DNA from: Sesamum alatum | Taxonomy: Eukaryota > Streptophyta > Magnoliopsida > Lamiales > Pedaliaceae | NCBI GenBank assembly: GCA_034509735.1 | Contig: JACGWO010000011.1 | Span: 17,583,573-17,647,572, forward strand | DNA length: 64,000 nucleotides | Reading direction: 5' to 3' | The notes under the pieces: generated by a model | What the model saw: only the letters and a program-made list of their open reading frames with translations | Told to the model about the DNA's origin: nothing | Database searches by the model: none | Translations under genes and position numbers: made by a program | Shown here: positions 1 to 11,687 of the stretch, in pieces | Layout: each line of letters opens with the position of its first letter | How positions within the stretch are numbered: position 1 is the stretch's first letter

Positions 1-334
1 CATAATATAATATTATATTTTATTTTTATGCTTTACATTAATTAGAGATAATTAATAAGATGAAAGATCTAAAAGTAAAAAGTGAAAAGTGAAAGAGAAA
101 AACAAAACTATTTTCATTGTTTGTTCCTGTAATGTGATCATCAAGGTAAAGCAACATTTGTTGAGAATGAATTGTATGCTTTTACTTTGTAACAATAACA
201 TTTTTTATTTGTGAAGTACCTATTATTTAGTTATCATATTTTTATTTATAAATTTATTTTATTATTATAATATAATAATTTTATTGAAATAATATAAATC
301 ATGTGGAACGCATCTACTTATGACTAGTTTATAA

Positions 335-361
335 ATATGTATATATATATATATATATATC
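335..361. repeat. (TA)n microsatellite
   Basis: About 13 TA dinucleotides in a row, with one G interruption at the left edge. The open frame across it is only a low-complexity artefact. Confidence 0.85.
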
Positions 362-582
362 ACATCAACTATTTCCAAAAAAAAAAAATGATCTTGTTAT
401 TTTCCATGCATTCCCATTTCCCCATACAATCCCCAGAAAGCAGCAAAAAATTTGATATATTTTTCAACTCGCCGAACAACAACTTATGTGAAGGCTGGAA
501 GGGAACATCTCCAACATATAGCTGAACACAATCAGCAGATGTAGGGCATCAACTGAGATCTTTTTGTTTGTTTTTTTTCAAC

Positions 583-1205
583 TATACATGGACACAGAAC
601 AAGGACACAGTACGACGTGGATTCGATGATACGAAAATTTTTAAAAAATTAGGACACGATACAGTATTGACAAAGTTATATATAATATATTTTTTATATA
701 TATCCTAAATTTCTCTCTAAAATTAAAATATACAATATGAAAAACATCAATATAAAACATAAAATAACATGTCCTATATCCAAATTTTAACCAAAACACA
801 TGACTTCATAAATATACATAATCAATTTATTTTAAAGTGTACACAATGCAAAATTTTTAATCATTAAAATTAGTTAAACTATCATAACCATCTTCCCTTT
901 TTTAGTAATTTCATCACAATATTTTTAGTTTGAGATAGGTGGATTAATTTTTTTCTTTTTTATTTAGCCCATTACTCTTTTTTCTAAAAAAACAGTCCAA
1001 AATTTTTTAAAATTATTAAAAATAAAACACTAAATGTGTCTAACACACGAATAGACGTGTCCAACACTGTATCCATTTTTTCTTTTTTATTTTATATTTT
1101 CGAACACGTCTATGCCGTATCCGACATATGTCCGAGACAATGTCCGAGCCGTGTCTGTATTCGACACTACATTGAATAATTTTTTGAAGTGTCCGTGTAT
1201 TATAA
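583..1205. mobile_element. possible degenerate MITE rich in GACAC/GTGTC words
   Basis: The left end (around 585-655) has repeated words such as ATGGACAC, AGGACACAG and AGGACACGAT. The right end (around 1100-1205) has the reverse-complement set (GTGTCCGTGTAT, TGTCCGAG, CGTGTC). The outermost ATACATGGACAC and the complement of GTGTCCGTGTAT agree at 11 of 12 bases. The centre is AT-rich and non-coding. This is the look of a decayed terminal-inverted-repeat element, but no target duplication was found. Confidence 0.35.
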
Positions 1206-1533
1206 ATTTTCCCCAACATATTTAAATAATGGCAGCAAAAGTGTACATAGGAGGAATACAGAAATTTCACATTGCATTAAAGAATATCAACCAGTTCTAG
1301 AAGTGTTATAGCTCAGTTACATGTAAATGAAATACATATGGGCATCAATAAATGTGAAATATCATGAATTACAGAATCAGAAGAAAACTGAAAAGTAAAG
1401 AGACTAAACCAATTTCAGTGCCATTTGTTTACATCGAATGTGAACTCAGATTGGTCACCTGAGAAAGAATGTAGAGCAAAGAATTAACTGAAGTATTAGC
1501 ACTCCTACTTGAGCTTACTGTATTTTCTGCTAC

Positions 1534-2070
1534 TCAATGTGTCAACAAACGAAGCCCAGCTTCCAAGTCCTCTAAGGTAATTGTAAGTAAAGAATCTGTG
1601 TCTACACATTCAAAATCAATCCTCAAATCCAAGTTCTCTCTAGCATTTACTAACATTGGGTCTACGATACCTCCATTCATCTCCTTACGCTGTTTTTCAG
1701 TGGTTTCTCGGTCTATAAGGGCCGCAACTGCCTCTACAGTGCACGAAGGGTGCAACTTAAATCCATGCAGTAGACTATCGTCAGCCTGATTAGACATTTT
1801 AATATGTAGAATCTTTGCAAGGTCCATAGAACTAAAGTCGTCAAAGTGGAAAAACTTAGTCACCCGTCTGCAGAAGCCCTCATTTGAAGATATTACACGC
1901 TTCATTGGTTCGCTGTAGCCAGCAAATATAACAACTATTTTCCCACTGTCCATGACAGACATGATCTCCTCTAGTGCTTCTAAACCATAGTCTTTATCAT
2001 CCGACTTCTGCATTGGTATTAACCGATAAGCTTCGTCTATAAACAGAATGCCCCCCTCTGCTTCTTGGAT
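1534..2070 (-). CDS. ankyrin/AAA gene, exon 7 with stop
   Basis: 537 bp. It starts IQEAEGGILFIDEAY (Walker B), then KDYGLEALEEIM, VIFAGYSEPM, GFCRRVTKFF and the C-terminal helical lid, ending LRLLTH and TGA. The antisense frame at 1598-1789 is a shadow of this exon. Confidence 0.95.
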   Translation of the reverse strand: MQEAEGGILFIDEAYRLIPMQKSDDKDYGLEALEEIMSVMDSGKIVVIFAGYSEPMKRVISSNEGFCRRVTKFFHFDDFSSMDLAKILHIKMSNQADDSLLHGFKLHPSCTVEAVAALIDRETTEKQRKEMNGGIVDPMLVNARENLDLRIDFECVDTDSLLTITLEDLEAGLRLLTH

Positions 2071-4721
2071 CTAGAGTACATAACAAGTTAGTTGCTTAGA
2101 AAAGTGAGATTAGCCGCTTCACATGGGCAGCTCCTATGATAAGCACACAACAATTTCAAAACTTGCATCAAATAGGCTTTACCTTTCTTCTGGTCTTTGG
2201 CCCTGTATGACCAACAAACTCTCCGACCAAATCTGTTCTCTGAACTTCTGTTACCCTATCAGTTGGAAGTATGCCCACCATATGTAGGAGTTTCCCAAGG
2301 AGCCGAGCTACCATAGTCTTACCTGTAATACATTATCAGCACAATCATGGCAAGACTAAGAAACTCATCTACAGCCAACAACTGTATATTTCATCCATTA
2401 CATAATAACACTAAAATGATAACAAATCTGGGAAGACATATTGATAACACATTTTCCTTAGGAAGTACATGGCGTGCCGTACTGCATGCTAATTCCAATC
2501 ACGGGTGACGAGTAATGATTTCAAGACAACAGTTGGTACCTGTTCCAGGATTTCCAAGAAAGGCCATATGGGGTGGTCGTCTAGCTCCAATTCTAAGCCC
2601 AAGAGCACGACGCCTTTCATCCAAGAGCATGCCCTTTGCCCACTTTCGGAGTTGTAACTTAAGCGCATGTAAACCCACTATATGTGACAATTCATTTTCA
2701 AGTGCATCCATCTTGGCTTTTGTCTCACTGCAAGCTTCAATAGCTCTTCGCTTCCGCTGCTCTGCAAGATGCTGGAGGAGGAGATCCCGCAGCTTCTCAT
2801 TACCTGGGCCTTGAGAGAGATGATTTAAAGGGGTCATTCCCTCCTGCACTTCAGATTGTTTACAATGAGCATCCACCAAGTGAATATAACAGAGAGCAAT
2901 GACATAATTAGAAAGAGACCATACATTGTCTTCAGCACTACAATCGGCGTTACACTCTAGCAATGTATTGACAGTTGAAAAGTCTTCAGCTCGAAGTGAG
3001 TGCCAAACAGCTAGGTGCAATGGAGTCATCCCATTCTGTTAGACAGATACCACAAAATAAAATAAGATAAGAAAACATCAGCAATCTGAAACAAAAGAAA
3101 GCTAAAAGGAAAAACAGACATAAGGGAAAGAAACTTGATAAGCCAAAAACCTCACATTTGCTTTGGCCTCAACAAAAGCACCATGAGCAAGAAGCAACTT
3201 CGCAGCTTCATTACACCCATTCTTTGCTGCCATATGCAGTGGAGTTTCTCCATACTGCCAGTTATTGAAATTAAGGCACACAATGTGAGTCAATGAAATA
3301 TATTCCCCTGAACTCTTCAAGAAAATGAAGCATCGATGTTGACTGTTAAAAGGAATTACACTTCAATGTACCATGTTCTTGGCCTCCAATTCCACCTTTT
3401 CAGGTCCTTGCCAATCAAGAAGAAATTTCACTATCTCAATGCTATTGTAACCAGCAGAAACATGGAGAGGTGTCTGTGCCATCTATATCCCAGCAAATTG
3501 GAAAAAGATCAGACAGTGAGCAGTTAGTTTCTGCTACAAACATATTATGTTTGACCAATTAAAAACTGCATCTCATCAATGACTCAGTTAGCTAATCCAA
3601 AGTAGCAGGACACTCAGAATTCCGGAACATATTAAAAAGTAGCTTCAGCCCAAGATGAGTATAACCAAGGACTATGCAGCAGTTCATTTTATCTACACAA
3701 GCAACAGGTACCAACATTTAGTAAAGAATGTTTTTGGAAAAGGATAAGAGGGAAGCAAAAATTTATATCAACTCATCTGATGGAAAGAATTACATCCTCC
3801 TTTTCAGGGATCCATAAGAGAACCCGAACATGCAGATATTTATCCAATCTTGTCATTATCTAGCTCAAAGACAGATTCAAGGAAGACATGGCATCTATCT
3901 GACATCCACAACCTTCCCACCTGACTTGCCACTCTGCCAAAAGATCCATGTATATACTTTGGTCCAAAAGCTTGCTTCACACGAATCAAACCAAGAAAAC
4001 ATTTTTTCACTCAACTGATGAATCATCTTCATTCACATTGTACTCAACTGAAGAAATTCTTCAGTGGCATAGCCCTCTCCATCCTCTAAATGGCACCAGC
4101 ATCACTTCAAACCAATTCCAAGACATTACTCCACCACATTACCATCCATTTATAATAGAGAATGGTCAATTAAAATTAAGTCAACACAAACGGTAACATG
4201 TCTCAATCATCCCAAAGTCCCCCTTAAGGGCAATCATAATCAACTCCATCATTCCAATTTTTAGAACCCTAAATACTTCATTTTGCATTTGGGTTGTGCC
4301 TGACCGTGCAAATATTTGCAACCGCGAGGGACCTAATCCAGGTGGGTTGTCAACATTATAACACAAATTTCATGCTCTGAAAATCAAAGTCACTCTTTTC
4401 ACTCGCGTAATTAAAAAAATGAAGCAAACCCACGAGCACATTCATCACCATAAAAAATAAAAAAAGAATCTCAAACAGAAAAGAAGTTCTTGATGAATCA
4501 CAACTTTCCTCAAATCAGATGAAATAGGCATTTCTCAATCCAAAATACCTCCACATAATGTATAAAGAGAAGAGGGATCTTACAACAGGGTTCCGCTCAT
4601 TGAGAAGAGACGGATTGCCGCGAAGCAATTTCTGGAAGGCGCTGAAATCTCCAGACTGCGCAAAGCCATGGATTGTGGTCGGTTTCGAAGATCTTGCCCT
4701 TTGATCCTTCACCTTCTGCAT
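1534..4721 (-). CDS. ankyrin-repeat / AAA+ ATPase (CbbX/SpoVK-like, At3g24530-like)
   Basis: Seven exons join to 479 codons: 4721-4584, 3482-3372, 3254-3156, 3035-2925, 2843-2540, 2322-2183 and 2070-1534. All introns are GT-AG and all phases fit. Residues about 47-165 hold four ankyrin units marked by QTPLHVSAG, GETPLHMAAK, GMTPLHLAV and GMTPLNHLS. The AAA+ module follows, with Walker A GNPGTGKT at 250-257 (split by intron 5), Walker B ILFIDEAY at 309-316, a sensor-1-like stretch IVVIFAGY around 345-352, and an Arg pair (FCRR) near 369-370 that may act in trans. No signal peptide or membrane segment is visible. The family is conserved in land plants at about 480 aa, so this copy is full length. 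Its substrate is not established; ankyrin units usually bind protein partners, and CbbX-type AAA+ proteins remodel proteins. The start is the ATG at 4721; the frame further upstream reaches only a GTG. Confidence 0.95.
2183..2322 (-). CDS. ankyrin/AAA gene, exon 6 (completes Walker A)
   Basis: 140 bp. The first two bases complete the P-loop Gly and the next codons are K-T, so the ATP-binding Lys sits right after the splice junction. It continues with LVGEFVGHTG, the family's pore-loop region. Confidence 0.93.
2540..2843 (-). CDS. ankyrin/AAA gene, exon 5 (codons 154-255, split)
   Basis: 304 bp. It holds the last ankyrin-like unit, a charged linker (EQRKRRAIEACSE) and the start of the AAA+ domain (VGLHALKLQL, WAKGMLLDERR) down to GNPGT, ending one base into the next Gly codon. 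The donor is GTACCA. Confidence 0.93.
2925..3035 (-). CDS. ankyrin/AAA gene, exon 4 (codons 117-153)
   Basis: 111 bp, phase 0 at both ends (NGMTPLHLAV to CSAEDN). One complete ankyrin unit. Acceptor ACAG, donor GTATGG. Confidence 0.93.
3156..3254 (-). CDS. ankyrin/AAA gene, exon 3 (codons 84-116)
   Basis: 99 bp, phase 0 at both ends (YGETPLHMAAK to FVEAKAN). One complete ankyrin unit. Acceptor GCAG, donor GTGAGG. Confidence 0.93.
3372..3482 (-). CDS. ankyrin/AAA gene, exon 2 (codons 47-83)
   Basis: 111 bp in phase 0 on both sides (MAQTPLHV to EAKNM). It encodes the first ankyrin unit. Acceptor ATAG, donor GTACAT. The frame continues without a stop into exon 3. Confidence 0.92.
3483..4583 (-). 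other. intron 1 of the ankyrin/AAA gene
   Basis: A 1.1-kb intron with GT-AG ends. I see no gene, transposon end or structured repeat inside it. Confidence 0.8.
4584..4721 (-). CDS. ankyrin/AAA gene, exon 1 (codons 1-46)
   Basis: Begins with ATG (M-Q-K-V) and ends with codon NPV before donor GTAAGA. It encodes the N-terminal segment containing IHGFAQSGD, a pre-ankyrin helix typical of this family. Confidence 0.92.
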
Positions 4722-5210
4722 CTTTATGTTATTGTATTCGGGATCAAATCTGCTTTTTCTCTCTTCGCGCTTTTCAATCACAGAATGTTGAAGAAAAAAT
4801 TGGAAATGAAAGCGAGATTGGAGGAGGAAAGTGGGAAAATAGGGAGATATTATTGGAGAGTTTTCTCACTTTTCAGATTGATGGAGTCAGCTGTAGTCAC
4901 TATGAATATTGTGTCGCACAGGTTGTGCCAGCTTGGCCACCGCTGCCGCCAGCTTGAGGTCTCAATTACTTCTTTTTCTACACTTTTTTGTCTTAAAATA
5001 AATTAGTTTCATACAACGTTCACCTTTATTTGGTCGGTCTCCATTTCCACTCTCCATCTTTTAAGGTGAAATATTCTGGACGTATGCATTGTCTTAATTT
5101 GATCGCCTATTCTAATACCTTGGTATTGTTTGTTCTAACACATTGTTTGATCGAAATATTTTGGAAGCATTGGTTTCTTTAAGCTCAATTCGAATAATAT
5201 TGTTGGCAAT
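4722..5210. other. 5' flank of the ankyrin/AAA gene
   Basis: This should contain the promoter and 5' UTR of the minus-strand gene. No convincing TATA box could be picked out of the AT-rich background. The frames across 4668-5006 on the plus strand are antisense shadows. Confidence 0.5.
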
Positions 5211-5935
5211 GTGTTAAAATTCAAATTGTTGATTGAATCGAAAACTTGAGTGAGTCAAGGATTATTGGTTCGACCGTCGAGTGAATCGAGGTTAAACCAG
5301 TAATGTCATAATAAAAATTAATATATAAAATTATGTCATAATAACTTTTTTTTGAAGTTTATATAGGAATTAAAAGTGACCCAAAATTTGATAGTAAAAT
5401 AAGTATATTAAAAATTTAGGCCAAAAATAAAAGTAGAAGGATTGTGTAAATAACAAAAATAACGAATTATTTATCATTATAATTAATTTATAAGTAATTT
5501 AATTGCCAATAAATAGTTAACATCCTCCATTTTTAAAATAATATATAAATCTTATTCTATTAATTATTTAATTAGAAACTTAAGTAATCATAAGAGATAA
5601 AAATTTAATTGGATTAAGAACCTAATGAGTTTGCATTTATAAATATATAATTTAAATAATTAATTAAATGTTCGTGTTGGTTTGTTGGTTTTTTCTCAAT
5701 TTTCATATGAAATGTCATGGTTCAATTTTTGAAAATTTTAAAAAAAGTTTATGAACCAGCTGGTTCACTTGATTCAGGACCAGGTCAACTAGTTCAACCG
5801 ACAGTTTGAGTGATTTTCAAAAAATAAAATGATTTTGACACTAGTTCAATTTTATAAGTTAAATCGAACTATTTTAAGGACCAGATTATGATTTTATCAA
5901 TTCGATTGATCCGCTCCGAACTGAATTTAAAACAC
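5211..5935. mobile_element. possible non-autonomous TIR element (MITE)
   Basis: The left end reads GTGTTAAAATTCAAATT and the reverse complement of the right end reads GTGTTTTAAATTCAGTT, an imperfect terminal inverted repeat of about 17 bp. The interior is non-coding and repeats words such as GGTTCAC, GTTCGACCG and GTTCAACCG. No target duplication was recognised, so the class is open. Confidence 0.35.
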
Positions 5936-6473
5936 TGATGGTTGGTTTTGTGGAAACACATGTACAAATTTTGATGGGGACCGCATTGTTTCAACTTGAT
6001 TGATTTTTTTAATATAGAATATTGATTTGGGGATCATAAACAGGCATTCTAAAATGGCATAAACAATGCCTTCAGCTACTTAATGTAAAAGATGGCCCAA
6101 GACTCGCATCACATATATTCTGAGCGTATTGATTCGACCCCGGACCGACTTGAACTCGGGTATGTACTAACTCACGATAATTATATGACTAATTCTGAAT
6201 CAATGATTCATACATAATTGTGCAATTTAGGCACACTTATAAATACTGACTCTTCATGCACCAGGTACAATTTTGGTTGCCCCTAGTTATTCTTACAAGC
6301 TCATATTATTTCTTTCACAACCTCACTAGCTTAAGTATCAAAGGGCTATAATTGGGGACTTCCTAGTGTTGTTAGGACATCACCTAAGGTAATTGTTCAC
6401 CTGGTGATGGAACAAATTCGACTTCGCATCATGAGTGAAGGCCTGCAACCGAGTCTGCAAGCTTTTATACTTA
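5936..6473. other. intergenic stretch without recognisable gene
   Basis: Non-coding sequence between the possible MITE and the start of the solo LTR. I see no open frame of note. Confidence 0.5.
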
Positions 6474-8160
6474 TGTTAGAATTGATGACTAGAAAGCCAA
6501 TTGATTTTGCAGTTTTGGAAACTATTCAACAATCTTTATTGACTTGATGAATATAGGTTGCGCATTGGATGGCAGCTATGGAACCAACTTCTGAGAATTA
6601 GTCTGAAACTTTTCAAGTCGAGGACCTCGAGACTGAGCATCGAGAGTCCCACAAAGACTTGCACAAAGTATTACATTCATTGATGAGTATCGTATTTCAT
6701 CGGTGACAGACGTAGGTCGTCTATCCAATTTTAGTGGGTTTGTTGACTAGGTGGTCAGCTGACTGAACTGACTCGCGAAAATCGTCATATGGAAAGCTTT
6801 CGAGACTTGGTCGGTATGATTGGAATTCTTGGTTCTGATAGTACGGGATTAGTCCTCGAATTTGAGCAATCACGGCAGTCGCATGCATATGAAGGTTGTA
6901 TCTTAGATCTGTCGAGAGGTGATTGTGTCTTTGATATGGTCATTATAAGCCTTGTCTAGTGTAGTAGGGGCATGTAGTGAGGATGGTGGATCCCAAGAGA
7001 GAATTTATCCCTATCAGTATTTGACAGAATGTCTCATATGCTCTTTGAGATGGTTTAGAGTCTTTAGACTCTTTAAGTCTTTGGCCAAAGCAATTGGTTG
7101 AATAGGGAATGGTTCCCTAGGTCAATCAATAAAGTAAACACATATCGAGTATGAAGCATAGTTGTCTAGTTCAGGATGGAAACTGACGCCCAATTCCATG
7201 CCCTAACTAAGGTCGAGAGGGGATCGATGAAAGGTATCGACCTATATGGAATTCAGGAGCCTAAATGTGCATGCCAATATTGACCTAGTCTCTAGTGCCA
7301 TGGACCATTGCTAGACAGTTACCCATGATGACAGGTGTTTATGATTAATGGTTAATAAAAAATAATTAATTAAATTGGATTTAATTAATTTATTATGTTG
7401 GACACAAGCCCAAGTCTAGTTGAGGGTTAACCTCAAGAGTCATACATAAATCACTGTGGAAGTGATGGAATTAATTTAGAATGAATTCCAGAAGAAGTGA
7501 ATTAATTTAATTGAATTGAATTGATTCCCAAAAGAATAACTGATTGGATCATTTAATGGGATAATCCATTTGATGGATGACCTGAAGTTTATTAATTGGA
7601 TTAATTAAATTTCAATTTTGCACAATTTAAATTAATTGAATTTATTTAATTAGGCTTAGTTCAATTAATTAATTGGATTAATTAATTGATATAGATGGGC
7701 TAGATTTATGTAATTAGGTTAAATAAAGTCTTTGGGCCACTTGATAGACTTTTGATTAATTGGATTAATTAAAATGGCTTATGGACGTTGTTGACTTGGA
7801 TTAATTCAATGGTTGAATTAATCAAGCCTGGTCCACATAAGGGGAAGCCAAAAGAACCATCATCCTTAAACTTGGTTAAGGTAAGTGGTAGCTTCATCCT
7901 TGGGATGAATGTGGCCAAAAATGTGCTCCAGGAGAGAATCAATTTTCAGCCGCTAACTATATTGGGAAGTCAATGCTTGATCAAGTTTGATTGTAGTGAT
8001 TGATTGATGAAGGCATGGACAAGGTTGACTTGTGTCCTATAGTAAGCATACAACTATCCCATGTGTATGATTCATATTTTGGAAATATGAATACACACAC
8101 CATTAATCTATACACTAATGATTTAGAATTATTTTCCAACATCCTACAACCACTACTCGG

Positions 8161-8245
<85 letters not shown>

Positions 8246-8593
8246 CTCTAGCCAATTCCCTCTCTCCTTTATTGGATTTTCTTGATTTTGAATCAAGTTA
8301 AGAACAAGAGTGAATCAAACACACTAATTGATAGTGTTGATCTAAATCATTCTTCCCGCATTTCGTTCTTTCTAGCAAGATGATGAAATTTTCATTTCCG
8401 TTATGGTATGTACAAACTCTAGTTGGATTCTACACTTGAATCCTATATTAACAAAATTGGAGAATGGAACAATGCTAGGAGGCAATTGAAGAAAAACGAC
8501 AAAGGTATTTTTCGGTTTAAATTATGCACTTTGTTCGTTTTTCATCCATAACCTTAGGCATGATCTTATTATATGTTATTTCTGCGTTGTTCA
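6474..8593 (+). mobile_element. solo LTR of the Copia family, left part
   Basis: It begins TGTTAGAATTGATGAC, matching the LTR starts at 18393 and 24718 (TGTTAGAATAGGTGAC), and follows them through shared blocks (AAGTCGAGGACCTCGAGAC, the GACGGTTACCC-like stretch, GCCCAAGTCTAGTTGAGG). It is interrupted at 8593 by the minus-strand element, and its last roughly 110 bp continue at 13903. Left plus right parts sum to about 2.23 kb, equal to the complete LTR at 24718-26949. No primer site or internal region of its own is present, so it is a solo LTR. Confidence 0.8.
8162..8242. repeat. (CT)n microsatellite, about 40 units
   Basis: 81 bp of uninterrupted CT/TC inside the solo LTR. The other LTR copies lack an array of this length at the matching place. 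The open frames on both strands here are artefacts of the repeat. Confidence 0.97.
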
Positions 8594-9855
8594 GGAAAGA
8601 ATCGGAATGGCCCGGGAACGCAACGGAAGCGTAAATTACATAATTTAAGGTATAATTTTAAACGGATTCAAATGGGTGTTCCCTTGAAGTTCTCGGGCGT
8701 TCGGTGTATGTCAATGCATAACTAAAGAAGAGAAGAATACTGGACATGTGGCTAAAGGAAGAAAACAAAAGATGCATTTAATATAAATGGAAACCGACCT
8801 TTTGTTAGTTGCATGTAGAACCAGCACGTGCGTTGTTCCTGTTTATGTTTCTCCTTCCGTTCACTTGAGGATCCAAATTAGAATCCCTATAATTTGTCCA
8901 CACCACGTTATGGAAGAGTTATCTAATCTATTGCTAGATAGAAGTAGAGAGAAAGAGAAGAAACAATCCAAAACAACACTATTTTTTAGTGCCTTTGGAA
9001 TGCTTTTAAGTTTAATCCTTTCCAAAAGGTATGAACACAAAAAGGAGAATTTCTCAGAGATTTTTGAAGAGTTATTGCTGGAAAAATTTGTGCAAGTATG
9101 ATGATGTTCAAGTTATGTGACTAGTTTTGTGTATGTAGAATTGTTGAATTCAAAATTCAACTTCTCTTGTTAACTTCCAAAGCAACCTACATACACACAC
9201 CACTATCTACATAACCACACACCATTATAGCAAATAAATCACCCATAAAATCACATAATGGCTGGCCACATGTGCGTCATATGTGCAGGATTTAATTCCT
9301 CGTTCACTTGCTATAACTTGCATTTTCCTTGGACTATGACTACTAGTCTTGGACTTTTAATTAATCTAATTAAATTAAGTCCAAAAAAGTCCATTGGGTA
9401 TAATTAATCCAATTAATCTCAATCTAATGGAAGCCACAAGTTTATCTTATCCAATTAAATAAAAATAAGTCCAAACTCTAATTAATTGATCCAATCAATT
9501 AATTAAGCCAAACCCGATAAATTAATCCAATTAATTTAAAGGTTCTAGGCCCAAGAATCAACTAATCCAATTAATTAATTCTTGGACCATCCATCAAATG
9601 GATTTCTCAATAAATGATCCAATCATTTATTTTCTCCTTGAACAAATTTAATCCAATTAAATTAATTTGTTTCTTCTAGAATTAATTCTAAATTAATTCT
9701 ATCAATTGCATAGTGATTTGTGTGTGACTCTTTAGGTTCACCCTCAGCTAGACTTGGGCTTGTGTCCAATATAATTGGTCAATCAAATCTAATTCAATTA
9801 ACTATTTCCAATTAACCATTAATCAAAAAACGCCCGTCACCATGGGTGACCGTCT
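8594..9855 (-). repeat. truncated 3' LTR of the minus-strand element
   Basis: It aligns to 11688-12945 of the partner LTR, for example the shared stretch that includes GAGTTATTGCTGGAAAA and the hairpin arms near 9129-9196. It stops at CACCATGGGTGACCGTCT, where leader sequence follows abruptly. The first base is G where the family has T. Confidence 0.82.
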
Positions 9856-11687
9856 TAAAAAAAGCTCACCACTCCCAAGTAGGATTTTCGGAAAACCATT
9901 CTTGTGGGCTTGGAGTTCACAAACGCAATTCTCCATGCCCCGCCTTTACGATTCACACAAAAAAAATGATTTGTGGGAGATAACCTCTACCATTCTCATC
10001 CAATGAGATCCCCAAGATATTTTGTCTCACCTTTTCACATGATCCCAAGGATTCCAAGCGAATCATGTTACTTAGCATTAGGTCTGACCCATCAACCAAA
10101 TGAATATCTCAACTATTGCCCCTCACGACTCTTGAGACAGGAAAATAGGAGTATATTCCATTCGTTCACAACAACAACAACTTTCTTCCATTCTAAACGT
10201 TCCACGATCGTGAGACATGAATGGGTGAAAGTAGCTTCCTCACTACATTGCTATGGATGGAAGGCTTGGAATAATCAAACCATTTGATTTTAATTCCATT
10301 TTGGGCCTAATATTTACTTGGACCATCCAACTGAGAGTTTATTATTTATTAAGACCGAGACCTCATCATTATTAGTATTTTGCATGCTCAAGTTTTATAC
10401 ATTTAATGTAAAATAATGCATTCAAAACACACCATACATCAAAGCACTAAAACATAAGCACATGAACAAGCCTAGCACGCCCCTGTTAGGATGATCACAA
10501 GCCCGTTCCTAGGTGATCCATTAAGCCCACAGTGGATCTATGGTCAATCTAGGATAGGCCTACACGATTACAATTTTTACATTCCATTATCATTCTAATG
10601 GGGCCTTGCAAATCCTCCTTTGTTTTTATTGACCTTCCATCGTGGGCTTCGTCTAAAAGACCTTCATCTCCTTGGAAGCTTACATTTTATAAAGTAAACC
10701 TCACAAACTAATCTACTCTCATTACAACTTAAAAAGAAACCCCAACCATAAGTTGGGGGAGTACATTAAAGAGAGGAAGAAAGCCTTATTATTACAAGGC
10801 AAAAAATGATAGAGAGAAGAAAAACAAAAAGGCACGCAGGCCTCACCTAACAATAAATATAAACCATACATAGGCTAAAAGGGCTTACTGATCATCCTCA
10901 TTGTTTATCCAATAAACAACAACAAAACACATTTATATCAAATATAAACATGCCTACATATAAATATATCCCATGCATTTAAAAATATATCCCCAATATC
11001 TAAAGCCATACACATAATTAAAATATAGAAAATACCATATTTATAATGCAATTAAAAATATAGATATCAACTATACATCCAATGTACAAATCATTTTTTT
11101 TTAGAAACCATTTCCAAAATAATCTAAGGCATAAAAATAATTTTAGAAAAAATCAATTTAACTAAAAACTCAAGTATGGCGAATTAATAATTTTAGAAAA
11201 CTAGCAGAAATCAAGAAAATCCAATGTTTTGAAAAAATGGCAAAAAATGGCACAAAAACAGTGTTGTTGGCCGGTTGGCCGTCCCAAATGGCCGTGCGCG
11301 CGCGCGTGCGCAGGCACCCCTGCCTACGCATCGGCCAGCGCCCGCGTATAGTAGCGCGTGCGCTCCCAGCACGCAGCGCCTTCGTGCGCGCGCCTGGGCA
11401 CGTGCCGGTCGATTGTTGCAGGTTTTTCTCAACCATTTTTTTTTTATTTAAGCTTCTGCTATAAAAACTGAAACATAAACATGTATTTATAGAAAATCCA
11501 ATTCTGAAAAATGCATGGATATCCATAATTTCAAAAGTAAAATTAACACATATTTTCTAAGCAAATAATCATGCTTTAAAGCCATAAACATGCTTTCCAA
11601 AAGAAAATTTAAACATGTTCTTCATGATTAACACATAATAATATGTCAATCCTAAAGCCACAACACCGAACCGGGCTCTGATACCAC
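9856..11687 (-). mobile_element. leader remnant of the minus-strand element
   Basis: Reverse-complement relative of 19502-21390. It shares the GGTTCGGTGTTGTGGCT segment after the primer site, a GC-rich block (11245-11415), the CCCCAAC/GTTGGGG hairpin, and the stretch with CCGAAAA just before gag. It has no gag or pol. Confidence 0.8.
11674..11686 (-). promoter_or_regulatory. primer-binding site of the minus-strand element
   Basis: GGCTCTGATACCA is the complement of TGGTATCAGAGCC, the usual plant Copia primer site for initiator Met-tRNA. It lies one base from the LTR edge, as in the plus-strand element. Confidence 0.9.

Larger units (their letters stand above)
1..1533. other. AT-rich flank downstream of the ankyrin/AAA gene
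   Basis: No gene is recognisable here. The stretch is very AT-rich, carries a short (TA)n run and one possible degenerate transposon (583-1205), and must include the 3' UTR of the minus-strand gene that stops at 1534. No clear polyadenylation signal could be fixed. Confidence 0.6.

Noticed and set aside
4722..4781. Upstream extension of the ankyrin/AAA protein by 20 residues
   Set aside because: The codon at 4781-4779 is GTG, not ATG; the conserved family start matches the ATG at 4721.
8000..8251. Open frames over the CT repeat on both strands
   Set aside because: Leu-Ser and Arg-Glu dipeptide runs from a microsatellite.
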